This document shows positions 22,428 through 34,696 of a stretch of 64,000 bases of DNA, in pieces. Below the pieces are notes generated by a model. The model worked only from the letters and a program-made list of their open reading frames with translations, was not told the DNA's origin and did not search any database. The stretch's first letter is position 1. Each line of letters starts with the position of its first letter. Origin of the DNA: Malikia sp. Lineage in GTDB: Bacteria; Pseudomonadota; Gammaproteobacteria; Burkholderiales; Burkholderiaceae_C. The translations under genes were made by a program, and so were the position numbers. The DNA lies in the NCBI RefSeq assembly GCF_028687635.1, contig NZ_JAQTZS010000012.1, positions 23,267 through 87,266 on the forward strand, written 5' to 3'.

Positions 22428-22456
22428 CCCCCAAGTGGTGATCCTTGGGAGCCTTT
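22421..22456 (-). terminator. ssrA terminator
   Basis: Reading leftward, AGGCTCCCAAG pairs with CTTGGGGGCCT, followed by TTTTTC. It lies 12 bp past the tmRNA 3' end. The att core overlaps its T-run. Confidence 0.85.
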
Positions 22457-22467
22457 GTTTTTGAAAG

Positions 22468-22844
22468 TGGTGGAGCTGGGGGGATTTGAACCCCCGTCCG
22501 CAAGCCTTCTTCGCGCAGTTCTACATGTATAGTCGTCTGATTTGAGTCTCGCCAGATGCATCGCGCAGCGACACGCTATGCACCCAGCCAGCAACCTTAG
22601 TTCTCGTCACCCGGCAAGTTGCCCGCTTGATGACCAGCCCATGAAATTTTCCTTGCAGCCGGGACAGTCTTACGACTGCCCTTGCCCAGCCCATCGGCCG
22701 ACTGTTGCAAGGCTCACCGGATTAAGCGGCGAGTGCGAAACGTTCGTCGTTTGCAGTTAGTTTTTTTCTGCGGTTTTACGAGGTGACAGAACCTCGACAT
22801 GCCCTGCTGCGTGTCCGAACCCACGTCGAAACCAATGCAGCCCC
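22468..22844 (-). ncRNA. ssrA: Transfer-messenger RNA (tmRNA), 377 nt
   Basis: The 5' end GGGGCTGCATTGGTTTCGAC pairs with the 3' end CAGCTCC-ACCA to form the tRNA-like acceptor stem. The T-arm GGGGTTCAAATCCCC is present. The tag frame begins at a GCA resume codon and encodes ANDERFALAA followed by TAA, the typical betaproteobacterial tag. Together with SmpB it rescues stalled ribosomes and marks the products for proteolysis. It starts 13 nt after the gph stop codon. Its terminator is the integration site of the 16.7-kb element. Confidence 0.97.
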
Positions 22845-22854
22845 TGAACCTGTT

Positions 22855-22881
22855 AGTTTACGCCAGATCGAAAAAGTTCAA
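22855..22881 (-). promoter_or_regulatory. Candidate ssrA promoter inside the end of gph
   Basis: TTGAAC (22876-22881) and TAAACT (22855-22860) are 15 bp apart, just upstream of the tmRNA 5' end. The gph stop codon TAA is the first half of the -10. The spacing is shorter than ideal. Confidence 0.4.
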
Positions 22882-23529
22882 GAGCTCAAGCGGATTATTT
22901 ATCACGGCATCGGCGCCCCAGGCCGCCACATCACCGGCGGCACCCAGGTAGCCGTAGGTGGCGGCGACCGTGGGCATGCCGGCGGCACGTCCCGCGACGA
23001 TGTCGCGCTCGTCGTCGCCGACATAGAGGCAGGCCTCGGGCGGCAGGCCCAGGCGACGCGCGGCTTCGAGCAAGGGCTCCGGATGCGGCTTGGCATGCGG
23101 TGTGGTGTCGCCGCCGATCACCGTGGCGGCCAGATCGAACAGCGACATCGTGGCGGTCAGCGGCAAGGCGAAGCGCTCGGACTTGTTGGTCACCACGCCC
23201 CAGCGCTTGCCGCCAGTCTGCAGCGCGCCAAGCAGTTCGGCGATGCCGTCGAAGGCTCGGGTGCGCTCGGTCAGGCAGGCTTCGTAGTTGGCGAAGAACT
23301 CCTGGCGCAGCGCCTCGAACTCGGGATGCTCCGGGCCGTAGCCGAAGGCGACGCCGATCATGCCGCGCGCCCCGGCGCCCGCCATCGGCCGGTACTGCTG
23401 GTAGGGCAAGGAGGGCAGACCGCGCCGCAGGCGCAGCAGGTCGGCCGCATGGCCGAGGTCGGGTGCGCTGTCGATCAGGGTGCCGTCGAGGTCGAACAGC
23501 ACCGCCTGCAGATGGGTGAAGCTGCTCAT
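22858..23529 (-). CDS. gph: Phosphoglycolate phosphatase (HAD family), 223 aa
   Basis: HAD superfamily: motif [16 protein letters not shown], motif II VVTNKSE, motif III Lys in [13 protein letters not shown], motif [19 protein letters not shown]. It converts 2-phosphoglycolate to glycolate, salvaging a product of DNA 3'-end repair. The start at 23529 overlaps the ubiG stop by 4 bp, a gene pair common in betaproteobacteria. Other small HAD phosphatases have the same motifs, so the name rests partly on context. Confidence 0.9.
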   Translation of the reverse strand: MSSFTHLQAVLFDLDGTLIDSAPDLGHAADLLRLRRGLPSLPYQQYRPMAGAGARGMIGVAFGYGPEHPEFEALRQEFFANYEACLTERTRAFDGIAELLGALQTGGKRWGVVTNKSERFALPLTATMSLFDLAATVIGGDTTPHAKPHPEPLLEAARRLGLPPEACLYVGDDERDIVAGRAAGMPTVAATYGYLGAAGDVAAWGADAVINNPLELLNFFDLA

Positions 23530-24236
23530 GCGGGCTTGCGGGTGGCGATCATGTAGTTGACGTTGGTGTCGCCGCTGAGCCAGTAGCGCTTGGTCAGCGG
23601 GTTGTACTCCATGCCGCGCGTGCCCTGCAGGTCCAGCCCGGCGGCGCGGCAATAGGACGCCAGCTCGCTGGGCTTGATGAACTTGGCGAACTCATGCGTG
23701 CCGCGCGGCAGCAGCTTCAACACATATTCGGCGCCCACAATGGCGAACAGGAAGGACTTCGGGTTGCGGTTGAGCGTCGAGAAGAACACCCAGCCGCCCG
23801 GCTTGACCAACTCGGCGCAGGCCTTGACGACCGAGGCCGGGTCCGGCACATGCTCAAGCATCTCCATGCAGGTGACGACGTCGAAGCTGGCCGGGCGCTC
23901 GGCCGCCAGCGCCTCGACCGCGATTTCGCGGTAGCTGACATTGGCCAGCTCCGATTCGAGCGCGTGCAGCTGGGCGACCTTGAGCGACCTGGTCGCGAGA
24001 TCTACGCCCAGCACCTCGGCGCCCTGGCGCGCCATGGCCTCGGCCAGGATGCCGCCGCCACAGCCGACGTCGAGCACCTGGCGGCCGGCCAGCGGCGCCT
24101 GCTTGGCGATCCAGTCCAGGCGCAGCGGGTTGATCTGGTGCAGGGGGCGGAATTCGCTCTCGGGGTCCCACCAGTGGTGCGCCAGCTCGGAGAACTTGGC
24201 CAGCTCGGCCGGGTCCACGTTCACAGTCTTGTTCAT
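23526..24236 (-). CDS. ubiG: Ubiquinone biosynthesis O-methyltransferase, 236 aa
   Basis: SAM-dependent methyltransferase with motif [28 protein letters not shown], and the UbiG start region [36 protein letters not shown]. It performs the two O-methylations of ubiquinone synthesis. The start at 24236 gives the typical betaproteobacterial N-terminus ([15 protein letters not shown]); an ATG 15 nt upstream is also possible. Coupled to gph. Confidence 0.95.
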   Translation of the reverse strand: MNKTVNVDPAELAKFSELAHHWWDPESEFRPLHQINPLRLDWIAKQAPLAGRQVLDVGCGGGILAEAMARQGAEVLGVDLATRSLKVAQLHALESELANVSYREIAVEALAAERPASFDVVTCMEMLEHVPDPASVVKACAELVKPGGWVFFSTLNRNPKSFLFAIVGAEYVLKLLPRGTHEFAKFIKPSELASYCRAAGLDLQGTRGMEYNPLTKRYWLSGDTNVNYMIATRKPA

Positions 24237-24325
24237 GTCAGGATTATCCATCGGCGCAGTCAGACCAGTCGCAACCGTCGATTCTTTTCAGGCGACAAGC
24301 CGCCGAGCTCGCATGCGGCCGGATC

Positions 24326-25618
24326 TCATGGCCCGACGGCCTGATAGGTCAATATGCCCGCGTAATCCGACTCGCCTTCGTGGATCGCAGCCAGGTCTAT
24401 GCGTCCGGGCGGCAACGCGACCAAGCCGACGAAATAGCCATCCTGCTCCTTGAGTTCGCTGACGATCTCGTTGCCCTGGAATAGAGTCATCTGGCGTGAT
24501 CCCTGCGACCTGAGCTTGAACGGCACCGGCTTGCCGGCCTCTAGCCGACCGTCGAGCGGCGAAACGAGCTCGACCTTGTGCGCATAGTAGCCGCCGTAAG
24601 TCTGCGGAAAGCCGTTCTGGTACCAACCGGAGGAATCGAAGCGAACCTGGTAGTTGAGAGCCGGCTGCAGTTGCATGTCAGTCGGATTCTCCGCGACGTA
24701 GACGGCGACCTTGTACTCGCCGGCCTCTGGCGCTGCGAGCAACAGGCGACTGCCATCGGATGTGCGGACCTGCAATGACCACGGCTGGTCCGGTACCCCG
24801 GCAGGACGACTCAAAGCCGCCTGCATCCTCCTGTCGCTGCCGAAGTCGAAGACATAGGGCGCGGCAGCGGCGATGATGCGCTCGTCGGCATGACGCGAGA
24901 TATCAAGACCCCAGCGCGCGAGGTCCGGGCGCTGGACGACCTTGCCGAGGAAGGAAGAAAACGCCACCGGCTGCGCCAGCAGCTGCCATTGCCTGTCGGC
25001 GGGGAAATGCGTCGTGATGAAAACCGTCGGCGGTGCCAGGAAATACGCGGGCGGACCTGCGGGGCGGCGCACGAAGCGGCGCGTTGCGTCATCAACGCCG
25101 CCGGCATCCCAAGTGGCATCGAGCAGGTGCCAGCGTCCGTCGAGACGGACAGCATTCCAGGCGTGGTTTTCCTTATCTGGCGACGCAGTCGCCAGCAACT
25201 CGCCGAGGCCCTTGGCGTAACCCGTGACCTTCCTGATTTCAAGCCCGGCGACTTTCCCCATCGCCACGACCAGCTCCGCGTAGCCGTCGCAGACGGCCTT
25301 GCCGCTCTGGTAGGTCTCGACAGCGCCATGACTGGCCATCAACTGGCCTGCCAGGTAGCTTTCGACGTCGTATTCGATGTAGCGCGAAGTCCAGCGGTGA
25401 ATCGCGTAGAGCCTCTCACGCTCGTCGTCGAGCCCGGCGATCAGCCGCTTCGTAAGCTGCTCGATCGAATCCTGCTTCGGATAGCCGACTTCGACAACAT
25501 GGGCATCAATCTGTCGCGCGCGCTCGCCGTGCGTTGTGAGGGGCGCACGAGGTGGCTTGCTGGTGCCGCAAGCCGCAAGCAGCAAGACCGCGACGACGAG
25601 GGAAGTGAGGGATTGCAT
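24326..25618 (-). CDS. Transglutaminase-like lipoprotein, 430 aa
   Basis: The lipoprotein signal MQSLTSLVVAVLLLAACG has its lipobox Cys at residue 17, so the protein is anchored on the periplasmic side. Residues about 60-190 form a transglutaminase-like domain with the Cys-His-Asp triad visible: SGKAVCDGYAEL, NHAWNAV, LLDATWD. The C-terminal half looks like beta-sandwich repeats. The fold is that of eukaryotic kyphoscoliosis-type and bacterial cysteine hydrolases; the substrate is unknown. It lies between ubiG and ompA, which I remember as adjacent in related genomes. Confidence 0.75.
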   Translation of the reverse strand: MQSLTSLVVAVLLLAACGTSKPPRAPLTTHGERARQIDAHVVEVGYPKQDSIEQLTKRLIAGLDDERERLYAIHRWTSRYIEYDVESYLAGQLMASHGAVETYQSGKAVCDGYAELVVAMGKVAGLEIRKVTGYAKGLGELLATASPDKENHAWNAVRLDGRWHLLDATWDAGGVDDATRRFVRRPAGPPAYFLAPPTVFITTHFPADRQWQLLAQPVAFSSFLGKVVQRPDLARWGLDISRHADERIIAAAAPYVFDFGSDRRMQAALSRPAGVPDQPWSLQVRTSDGSRLLLAAPEAGEYKVAVYVAENPTDMQLQPALNYQVRFDSSGWYQNGFPQTYGGYYAHKVELVSPLDGRLEAGKPVPFKLRSQGSRQMTLFQGNEIVSELKEQDGYFVGLVALPPGRIDLAAIHEGESDYAGILTYQAVGP

Positions 25619-25670
25619 CGCAATCGGTTCGGAACAATATGACTGGCGATTGTTTCCATGGAAGTAAAAA

Positions 25671-25695
25671 ACCGCGCCGAGGCGCGGTCTTTCCG
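25671..25695 (-). terminator. ompA terminator
   Basis: ACCGCGCC-TC-GGCGCGGT followed leftward by a T-run (25665-25670). It lies just after the ompA stop. Confidence 0.85.
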
Positions 25696-25712
25696 AATCC
25701 CGGGATAGGGGA

Positions 25713-26342
25713 TTACTTGGTGCCGACGACTTCGATTTCGACGCGGCGGTTCTTGGCGCGGCCAGCGGCGGTCTTGTTGTTAGCGACCGGCTGCTTCTCG
25801 CCCTTGCCTTCGGTGTAGACGCGGTTCTTTTCGATGCCCTTGGACACCAGGTAAGCCTTGACGGCTTCCGAACGCTTGATCGACAGCTTCTGGTTGTAGG
25901 CGTCGGAGCCGACCGAGTCGGTGTGACCGACGGCGATGATCACTTCGAGGTTGACGCCCTTGACCTTGGAGACCAGATCGTCGAGCTTGGCCTTGCCTTC
26001 GGGCTTCAGGACGGCCTTGTCGAAGTCGAAGAAAGCGTCAGCAGCGAAGGTGACCTTGGAAGCAGCCACCGGAGCGGGAGCAGCCTTGGGGACCGGAGCA
26101 GCAGCGACGGGAGCCGGAGCCGGAGCTGCCGGAGCCGGAGCTGCCGGCACGATGGCGCCGTCGCAACCCTGGGCAGCGGTGGCCGGGGTCCAGTTGGAAT
26201 CGCGCCAGCACAGTTCGTTGGTGCCGTTCTTCCAAACCAGTTCGTTGGTGCCGTTCTTCCAGTTGTCGACGGTCTGAGCGCCGGCAGCAGTTGCCAGGGC
26301 AGCGGTAGCGAACAACATGGCCACTTTGTTGAGCTTGATCAT
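25713..26342 (-). CDS. ompA: OmpA-family outer-membrane/peptidoglycan-binding protein, 209 aa
   Basis: It has a signal peptide (MIKLNKVAMLFATAALATAAGAQ), a short N-terminal region with WKNGTNEL repeated twice, an Ala/Pro-rich linker, and a C-terminal OmpA domain (FDFDKAVLKPEGKAKLDDL, VGHTDSVGSDAYNQKLSIKRSEAVKAYLV, GRAKNRRVEIEV). It lacks the eight-strand barrel of E. coli OmpA. This short form is the usual betaproteobacterial OmpA next to gyrA. GAGGAAACC precedes the ATG. It is divergent from gyrA. Confidence 0.9.
   Translation of the reverse strand: MIKLNKVAMLFATAALATAAGAQTVDNWKNGTNELVWKNGTNELCWRDSNWTPATAAQGCDGAIVPAAPAPAAPAPAPVAAAPVPKAAPAPVAASKVTFAADAFFDFDKAVLKPEGKAKLDDLVSKVKGVNLEVIIAVGHTDSVGSDAYNQKLSIKRSEAVKAYLVSKGIEKNRVYTEGKGEKQPVANNKTAAGRAKNRRVEIEVVGTK
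26211..26264. repeat. 27-bp tandem repeat inside ompA
   Basis: A 24-bp stretch at 26211-26234 recurs at 26238-26261, period 27 bp (9 codons). It encodes WKNGTNELV and WKNGTNELC. Confidence 0.8.
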
Positions 26343-26636
26343 GGTTTCCTCGGTTTTGTTGGCGCAGATGCCTGCGAATTGAGTTGCACGCCCCGACAGT
26401 TCCTACCGGCAGCGGGTATTTATCATTGTGCCACAAGGAAGGAACTAACCAACCCGGGCACAAACCGCCTCCCAGCCCACCCTGTTCCGCACCCCCATTC
26501 TGTTGCGGTGCCGCAACAAGGCTGGATGCTGTCCCTATCCGATGGCTTGTGCCGCCCGGTACGGGCGCGGTCCGGTTCGGCGACTTAAAATACTCAGTTA
26601 ACCTTTACCAGACGACCCACCGGTCCCGTCGCGCCC

Positions 26637-29303
<2,667 letters not shown>

Positions 29304-29327
29304 CAGCAACCGCACCGAAAGCCACCT

Positions 29328-30419
29328 ATGAAGCGACCCTACAACTTCTCCGCCGGCCCGGCCACCATGCCCGAGGCCGTGCTGCAACAAGCCGCCGCCG
29401 AGATGCTGGACTGGCATGGCAGCGGCATGGGCGTGATGGAAATGAGCCATCGCGGCAAGGAATTCATCTCGATCCACGAGCAGGCCGAGGCCGACCTGCG
29501 CGAGCTGCTCGCGGTGCCGGCCCACTTCCGCATCCTGTTCATGCAGGGTGGCGCGCTGGCCGAGAACGCGATCATCCCGCTCAACCTGGCGCGCGGCGGC
29601 GCGGCCGACTTCGTCGTGACCGGCGGCTGGAGCCAGAAATCCTACAAGGAGGCGGCCAAGTTCTGTCAGGCGCGACTGGCGGCATCGACCCAGGTGTCCG
29701 GCTTCACCACCCTGCCCGACCCGGCCAGCTGGCAGCTCGGTGCCGACAGCGCCTATGTGCATGTCTGCAGCAACGAGACCATCCACGGCGTCGAGTTTCA
29801 CGAACTACCCGACCTCAAGGCGCTGGGCTGCGACGCCCCGCTGGTGGTCGACTTCTCGTCCAACGTGGCCTCGCGCCCGGTCGACTGGAGCCGCGTCGGC
29901 CTGGCCTTCGGCGGCGCGCAGAAGAACCTGGGCCCGGCCGGTCTGACGCTGGTGATCGTGCGCGAGGACCTGCTCGGTCACGCCTTGCCGCAATGCCCGA
30001 GCGCCTTCGATTACAAGCTGGTGGCCGAGGCCGGCTCGATGTACAACACACCGCCGACCTACGCCATCTACATGGCCGGCCTGGTGTTCCAGTGGCTGAA
30101 ACGTCAGGGCGGCGTCGCCGCGATCGAGGCGGCCAACATCGCCAAGGCGCAGCTGTTCTACGACTACCTCGACGGCTCGCAGCTGTACGAGAACCGGGTC
30201 GCGCGCGATTGCCGCTCGCGCATGAACATCCCCTTCTTCCTGCGCGACGAGGGCCGCAACGACGCCTTCCTGGCCGGCGCCAAGGCGGCCGGGCTGCTGC
30301 AGCTCAAGGGCCACAAGTCGGTCGGCGGCATGCGCGCCAGCCTCTACAACGCGATGCCGATCGAAGGCGTGCAGGCGCTGGTCGCCTACATGCAGGAATT
30401 CGAGCGTACCCAGGCCTGA
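29328..30419 (+). CDS. serC: Phosphoserine aminotransferase, 363 aa
   Basis: Starts [19 protein letters not shown], the typical SerC N-terminus. The PLP lysine lies in [12 protein letters not shown], and [16 protein letters not shown] is near the C-terminus. It makes 3-phosphoserine for serine and also serves pyridoxal phosphate synthesis. It lies between gyrA and pheA in one rightward run. Confidence 0.97.
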   Translation: MKRPYNFSAGPATMPEAVLQQAAAEMLDWHGSGMGVMEMSHRGKEFISIHEQAEADLRELLAVPAHFRILFMQGGALAENAIIPLNLARGGAADFVVTGGWSQKSYKEAAKFCQARLAASTQVSGFTTLPDPASWQLGADSAYVHVCSNETIHGVEFHELPDLKALGCDAPLVVDFSSNVASRPVDWSRVGLAFGGAQKNLGPAGLTLVIVREDLLGHALPQCPSAFDYKLVAEAGSMYNTPPTYAIYMAGLVFQWLKRQGGVAAIEAANIAKAQLFYDYLDGSQLYENRVARDCRSRMNIPFFLRDEGRNDAFLAGAKAAGLLQLKGHKSVGGMRASLYNAMPIEGVQALVAYMQEFERTQA

Positions 30420-30434
30420 GAAAAACCTAGCTTC

Positions 30435-31553
30435 ATGACCGACAAGACCCCCCAACCGGCCGGACCGGTGCAAAGCGCCGCCCTGGGCGAGCTGCGCATC
30501 CAGATCGATGCGCTCGACCACCAGCTGCTGCAGCTGCTGAACCAGCGCGCGCGCGTGGCCGAACAGGTCGGCGCCATCAAGCGCGCCGAGGGTTCGCCCT
30601 TCTTCCGTCCTGACCGCGTGGCCCAGGTGATCGCCAAGATCGAGGCGGCCAACCCGGGCCCGCTGCTCAACGCCCATGTGGCCGCGATCTGGCGCGAGAT
30701 CATGTCGGCCTGCCTGGCGCTGGAGTCGCCGCAGCGCGTCGCCGTGCTGGGCCCCGAGGGCACTTTCTGCGAGCAGGCGGCGGTCGAGTTCTTCGGCAGC
30801 GCAGCCAACCTGATCTACTGTTCGAGCTTCGACGAGGTCTTCCAGTCCACCACCTCGGGCAACGCCCAGTACGGCGTGGTCGCGATCGAGAACTCGACCG
30901 AGGGCGCGGTGGCACGTTCGCTCGACCTGTTCCTGCGCTCGCCGGTGCATGTGATCGGGCAGGTCAGCCTGCAGGTGCGCCACAACCTGCTGCGCCAGAG
31001 CGATGCGCTAGAAGGCATCGAGGTCGTGCTGGCGCATCCGCAGGCGCTGGCGCAATGCCAGAACTGGCTGTCCAAGCACCTGCCCAACGCCGAGCGGCGC
31101 GCGGTTTCGAGCAACGCCGAGGGCGCGCGCCTGGCCGCGGCCAACCCGACCTGGGCCGGCATCGCGAGCGAGCGCGCCGCAGCCCAGTTCGGGCTGCACA
31201 TCGTCTCGCACGCGATCCAGGACGAGGCCTTCAACCGCACCCGCTTCGCCGTGATCTGCCTGCCCCAGACCATGGCGATGCCGCCGGCCACGGGCAAGGA
31301 CTGCACCAGCCTGGTGGTCTCGGTGCCGAACAAGCCCGGCGCGGTGCATGACCTGCTGGTGCCGCTCAAGCAGAACGGCGTCTCGCTGACCCGCTTCGAG
31401 TCGCGCCCGGCCAAGTCGGGCCAGTGGGAGTACTACTTCTACATGGACATCGCGGGCCACCCGTCGCAGCCGCAGGTCGCCGCCGCGCTCGACGAACTCA
31501 AGGGCCTGTGCGCCTTCTACCAGGTGCTGGGCGCCTACCCGACCGCCGACTGA
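30435..31553 (+). CDS. pheA: Bifunctional chorismate mutase / prephenate dehydratase, 372 aa
   Basis: Residues about 15-100 are an AroQ-type chorismate mutase (LRIQIDALDHQLLQLLNQRARVAEQVG). Residues about 105-285 are prephenate dehydratase (GPEGTFCEQAAVEFFG, VVAIENSTEGAV, TRFAVI). Residues about 297-372 are an ACT domain for phenylalanine feedback (NKPGAVHDLLVPLKQNGVSLTRFESRP). It starts 15 nt after serC. Confidence 0.97.
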   Translation: MTDKTPQPAGPVQSAALGELRIQIDALDHQLLQLLNQRARVAEQVGAIKRAEGSPFFRPDRVAQVIAKIEAANPGPLLNAHVAAIWREIMSACLALESPQRVAVLGPEGTFCEQAAVEFFGSAANLIYCSSFDEVFQSTTSGNAQYGVVAIENSTEGAVARSLDLFLRSPVHVIGQVSLQVRHNLLRQSDALEGIEVVLAHPQALAQCQNWLSKHLPNAERRAVSSNAEGARLAAANPTWAGIASERAAAQFGLHIVSHAIQDEAFNRTRFAVICLPQTMAMPPATGKDCTSLVVSVPNKPGAVHDLLVPLKQNGVSLTRFESRPAKSGQWEYYFYMDIAGHPSQPQVAAALDELKGLCAFYQVLGAYPTAD

Positions 31554-31586
31554 TCCGGCGCCGCTGCTTTTTTTCCTGATTCTTCT

Positions 31587-32483
31587 ATGTTCGAGCAACT
31601 CGGTCTGATCGGCTGCGGCCTCATGGGCGGCTCCTTCGCGCTCGCGCTCAAGGAGGCTGGCCTGGTGCGCCAGGTCGTCGGCTACAGCAAGTCGGAGCGC
31701 ACGCGCGAGCGCGCGCTGGCACTCGGCGCGATCGATATCTGCGCCGAGACGCTGGAGCAAGCGGTCGAGGGCTCCGACCTGGTGCTGCTGGCGGTGCCAG
31801 TAGCGGCCACCGAGTCCAGCCTGGCCGCGATCGCGCCGGTATTGGCGCCACGCGCGCTGCTGATGGATGTGGGCTCGACCAAGTGCGATGTGGTGGCCGC
31901 GGCGCGGCGCGCGCTTGGCGAGCGGCTGAGTCGCTTCGTGCCGGCGCACCCGATCGCCGGCAAGGAGTCCGCCGGCATCGAGCACGCCGACGTGGCGCTC
32001 TACCACGAGCGCCAGCTGATCCTGACCCCACTGCCCGAGACCCACCCGCCGCTGGTCGCGTTGGCCGCAGAACTCTGGAGCCTGCTGGGCAGCCAGGTGC
32101 TGCAGATGAGCCCCGAGCGGCACGACGCCGCCTACGCCAGCGTCAGCCACCTGCCGCACCTGCTGGCCTTTGCCGCGATGAACGCCATCCTGGGACAGCC
32201 GCAGGCCGACGAATGGCTGGCGCTGGCAGGACCGGGATTCCGCGACTTCAGCCGCATCGCGGCCAGCGACCCGAGCGTCTGGCGCGACATCCTGCTGGCC
32301 AACCGCGAACAGGTGCTCGCACAGTCGCGTCATTTGCGCGCGGCGCTCGACACGCTCGAAGCCACCATGCAGGCCGGCGACGCCAGCGCGCTGCAAGCCC
32401 TGATCACCCAGGCCAGCCAGGCCCGCGCCGGCTGGCGGCTCGGTGGCTCGACCCCCTCCCCTTCAGAAGCCGATCCGGCCTGA
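31587..32483 (+). CDS. tyrA: Prephenate dehydrogenase, 298 aa
   Basis: N-terminal NAD(P)-binding motif LGLIGCGLMGGSFALAL, then DVGSTK, HPIAGKESAG and SHLPHLLAFA, all TyrA hallmarks. It oxidises prephenate (or arogenate) towards tyrosine. No chorismate mutase domain is fused. It follows pheA directly; the hisC-like aminotransferase often present here in relatives is missing. It lies 6 nt before aroA-cmk. Confidence 0.95.
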   Translation: MFEQLGLIGCGLMGGSFALALKEAGLVRQVVGYSKSERTRERALALGAIDICAETLEQAVEGSDLVLLAVPVAATESSLAAIAPVLAPRALLMDVGSTKCDVVAAARRALGERLSRFVPAHPIAGKESAGIEHADVALYHERQLILTPLPETHPPLVALAAELWSLLGSQVLQMSPERHDAAYASVSHLPHLLAFAAMNAILGQPQADEWLALAGPGFRDFSRIAASDPSVWRDILLANREQVLAQSRHLRAALDTLEATMQAGDASALQALITQASQARAGWRLGGSTPSPSEADPA

Positions 32484-32489
32484 CCCAAC

Positions 32490-34508
32490 ATGTACTCGAC
32501 CCATTTCCTCGACCTGCCGCCGCTGCGCGCGGCCGGCGGCAGCGTGACCCTGCCCGGCTCCAAGAGCATCTCCAACCGCGTGCTGCTGCTGGCGGCCCTG
32601 AGCGCGGGCGAGACCACCCTCCACGACCTGCTCGACTCGGACGACACCCGCGTGATGCTGGCCGCGCTCGAGACCCTGGGCTGCGGCATCGAGCGCCTGG
32701 GCGGCCACAGCGTCAAGGTGCGCGGCCTGGCGGGTGCACTGCCGGTCCAGTCGGCCGACCTGTTCCTGGGCAACGCCGGCACCGCGATGCGTCCGCTGAC
32801 CGCCGCGCTCGCGCTGCTGGCGGCGCAGCAGGGCGGAAAGTTCGAGCTGCGCGGCATCGCGCGCATGCACGAGCGCCCGATCGGCGACCTGGTCGACGGC
32901 CTGCGCCAGCTCGGCTGCCCGGTCGACTACCTGGGCAACGAGGGCTACCCGCCGCTGCGCCTGGGTCATGGCGAGCCGGCCACACTGCAACTAGACAAAG
33001 CCATCCAGGTACGCGGCAATGTGTCGAGCCAGTTCCTGACCGCGTTGTTGCTGGCGCTGCCGCTGGTCGCCACCCAGGACGTGGTGATCGAGGTGGTGGG
33101 CGAGCTGATCTCCAAGCCCTACATCGAGATCACGCTCAAGCTGCTGGAGCGCTTCGGCGTCACCGTGCGGCGCGAAGGCTGGCAGCGATTCATCATCCCG
33201 GCCGGCAGCCGCTACCGTTCGCCGGGCAGCATCCACGTCGAGGGCGATGCGTCATCGGCGAGCTACTTCGTGGCGCTGGGCGCGATCGCCGAATCGGAAC
33301 AAGGCCTCACGATCCAGGGCGTGGGGCTCGATTCGATCCAGGGCGATATCCGCTTCGTCGAGGCGGCACAAGCCATGGGCGCGCAGGTGACGGGATCGGC
33401 CAACAGCCTGCAGATCCGCCGTGGCGCCTGGCCGCTGAAGGCGATCGACCTCGACTGCAACCACATTCCCGACGCCGCGATGACGCTGGCCGTGATGGCG
33501 CTTTACGCCGACGGCACGACCACGCTGCGCAACATCGAGAGCTGGCGCGTCAAGGAGACCGACCGCATCGCCGCCATGGCCTGCGAACTGCGCAAGCTCG
33601 GCGCCAGCGTCGAGGAAGGCCAGGACTACATCAAGGTGACCCCGCCGGCAGCCGACGGCTGGCAGGCCGCGTCCATCCACACCTATGACGACCACCGGGT
33701 CGCGATGTGCTTCTCGCTCGCGGCCTTCAACCCGGCCGGACTGCCGGTGCGGATCGAGGACCCGAAATGCGTCGCCAAGACTTTCCCGGACTATTTCGAG
33801 GCGCTGTTCTCGGTCGTGCAGGCTGACTTCAAAGACATCCCGGTGATCTGCGTCGACGGCCCGACGGCTTCGGGCAAGGGCACGCTGGCCAGCCAGCTCG
33901 CGCAGCGCCTGGGCTACCAGCTGCTGGACTCGGGCGCGCTGTACCGCGTCACGGCCTACGCCGCGCTGCAGGCCGGGCTGACACTCGAAGCGGGCGACGA
34001 GGCAGCGATTGCCGATCTGGCCCGCCGCCTGCCGGTGAGCTTCGACGGCGAGCGCGTGCTGCTGTCGGGCCAGGACGTGACCGACGCGATCCGCAGCGAA
34101 ACCGGCGGCATGAACGCCTCGAAAGTCTCGGTGCTGCCCGCCGTGCGCGCGGCGCTGGTCGAGCTGCAGCACAGCTTCCGCCGCCTGCCGGGACTGGTCG
34201 CCGACGGCCGCGACATGGGCACGGTGATCTTCCCCGGCGCGCCACTCAAGGTCTTCCTGAGCGCGAGCGCCGAGCAGCGCGCCGCTCGCCGCCATAAGCA
34301 GTTGATTTCCAAAGGCGTCGATGCTAGACTAGCAGACCTTTTGGCCGACTTGGTCGAGCGTGACTTGCGCGACACCACGCGCCAGAGCGCTCCGCTCAAG
34401 CCGGCCGAGGACGCCTTGCCGCTGGACAACTCCGAGCTGGGCATCGAGGAATCGGTGCGGCTCGTGTTGTCCTGGTGGCAAGGCAGGCGCCCCTTCCAGG
34501 GCACCTGA
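32490..34508 (+). CDS. aroA-cmk: Fused EPSP synthase (AroA) and cytidylate kinase (Cmk), 672 aa
   Basis: Residues 1 to about 445 are EPSP synthase ([59 protein letters not shown]). From about residue 448 a complete cytidylate kinase follows ([16 protein letters not shown]-loop, [26 protein letters not shown]). No stop or shift separates them. One protein thus serves the shikimate pathway and CMP phosphorylation. Followed by rpsA, as cmk usually is. Confidence 0.95.
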   Translation: MYSTHFLDLPPLRAAGGSVTLPGSKSISNRVLLLAALSAGETTLHDLLDSDDTRVMLAALETLGCGIERLGGHSVKVRGLAGALPVQSADLFLGNAGTAMRPLTAALALLAAQQGGKFELRGIARMHERPIGDLVDGLRQLGCPVDYLGNEGYPPLRLGHGEPATLQLDKAIQVRGNVSSQFLTALLLALPLVATQDVVIEVVGELISKPYIEITLKLLERFGVTVRREGWQRFIIPAGSRYRSPGSIHVEGDASSASYFVALGAIAESEQGLTIQGVGLDSIQGDIRFVEAAQAMGAQVTGSANSLQIRRGAWPLKAIDLDCNHIPDAAMTLAVMALYADGTTTLRNIESWRVKETDRIAAMACELRKLGASVEEGQDYIKVTPPAADGWQAASIHTYDDHRVAMCFSLAAFNPAGLPVRIEDPKCVAKTFPDYFEALFSVVQADFKDIPVICVDGPTASGKGTLASQLAQRLGYQLLDSGALYRVTAYAALQAGLTLEAGDEAAIADLARRLPVSFDGERVLLSGQDVTDAIRSETGGMNASKVSVLPAVRAALVELQHSFRRLPGLVADGRDMGTVIFPGAPLKVFLSASAEQRAARRHKQLISKGVDARLADLLADLVERDLRDTTRQSAPLKPAEDALPLDNSELGIEESVRLVLSWWQGRRPFQGT

Positions 34509-34513
34509 AACGT

Positions 34514-34533
34514 GAGCGCCCCGCCCGGGGCGC
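34514..34533 (+). promoter_or_regulatory. Hairpin in the rpsA leader
   Basis: GCGCCCCG-C-CGGGGCGC lies just after the aroA-cmk stop and about 165 nt before rpsA. The following T-run is poor, so it may act in RNA processing or attenuation. S1 is known to repress its own leader in E. coli. Confidence 0.4.
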
Positions 34534-34696
34534 TTGCATTGGCCCATTTCGGGCCAGGCCCCGAAGGCCCCGCCGGATGTGATCCGCAGGCCTCAGGGAT
34601 ATCAACCTGCAACCCGCGCCGCCTGCTCTGGCGACGCGTATTGGCATCTGCCGCGCGCCTGTTCCCATTCAGCTGGGCGAGCGGTTTAGGAAAAAC

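Noticed and set aside
22379..22594. A 71-codon frame covering the tmRNA 3' half
   Set aside because: The stretch is the tmRNA gene, with acceptor stem, T-arm and tag; the frame is incidental.
31883..33688. A 600-codon rightward frame overlapping tyrA and aroA
   Set aside because: It is an Arg/Pro-rich off-frame shadow of two certain genes.
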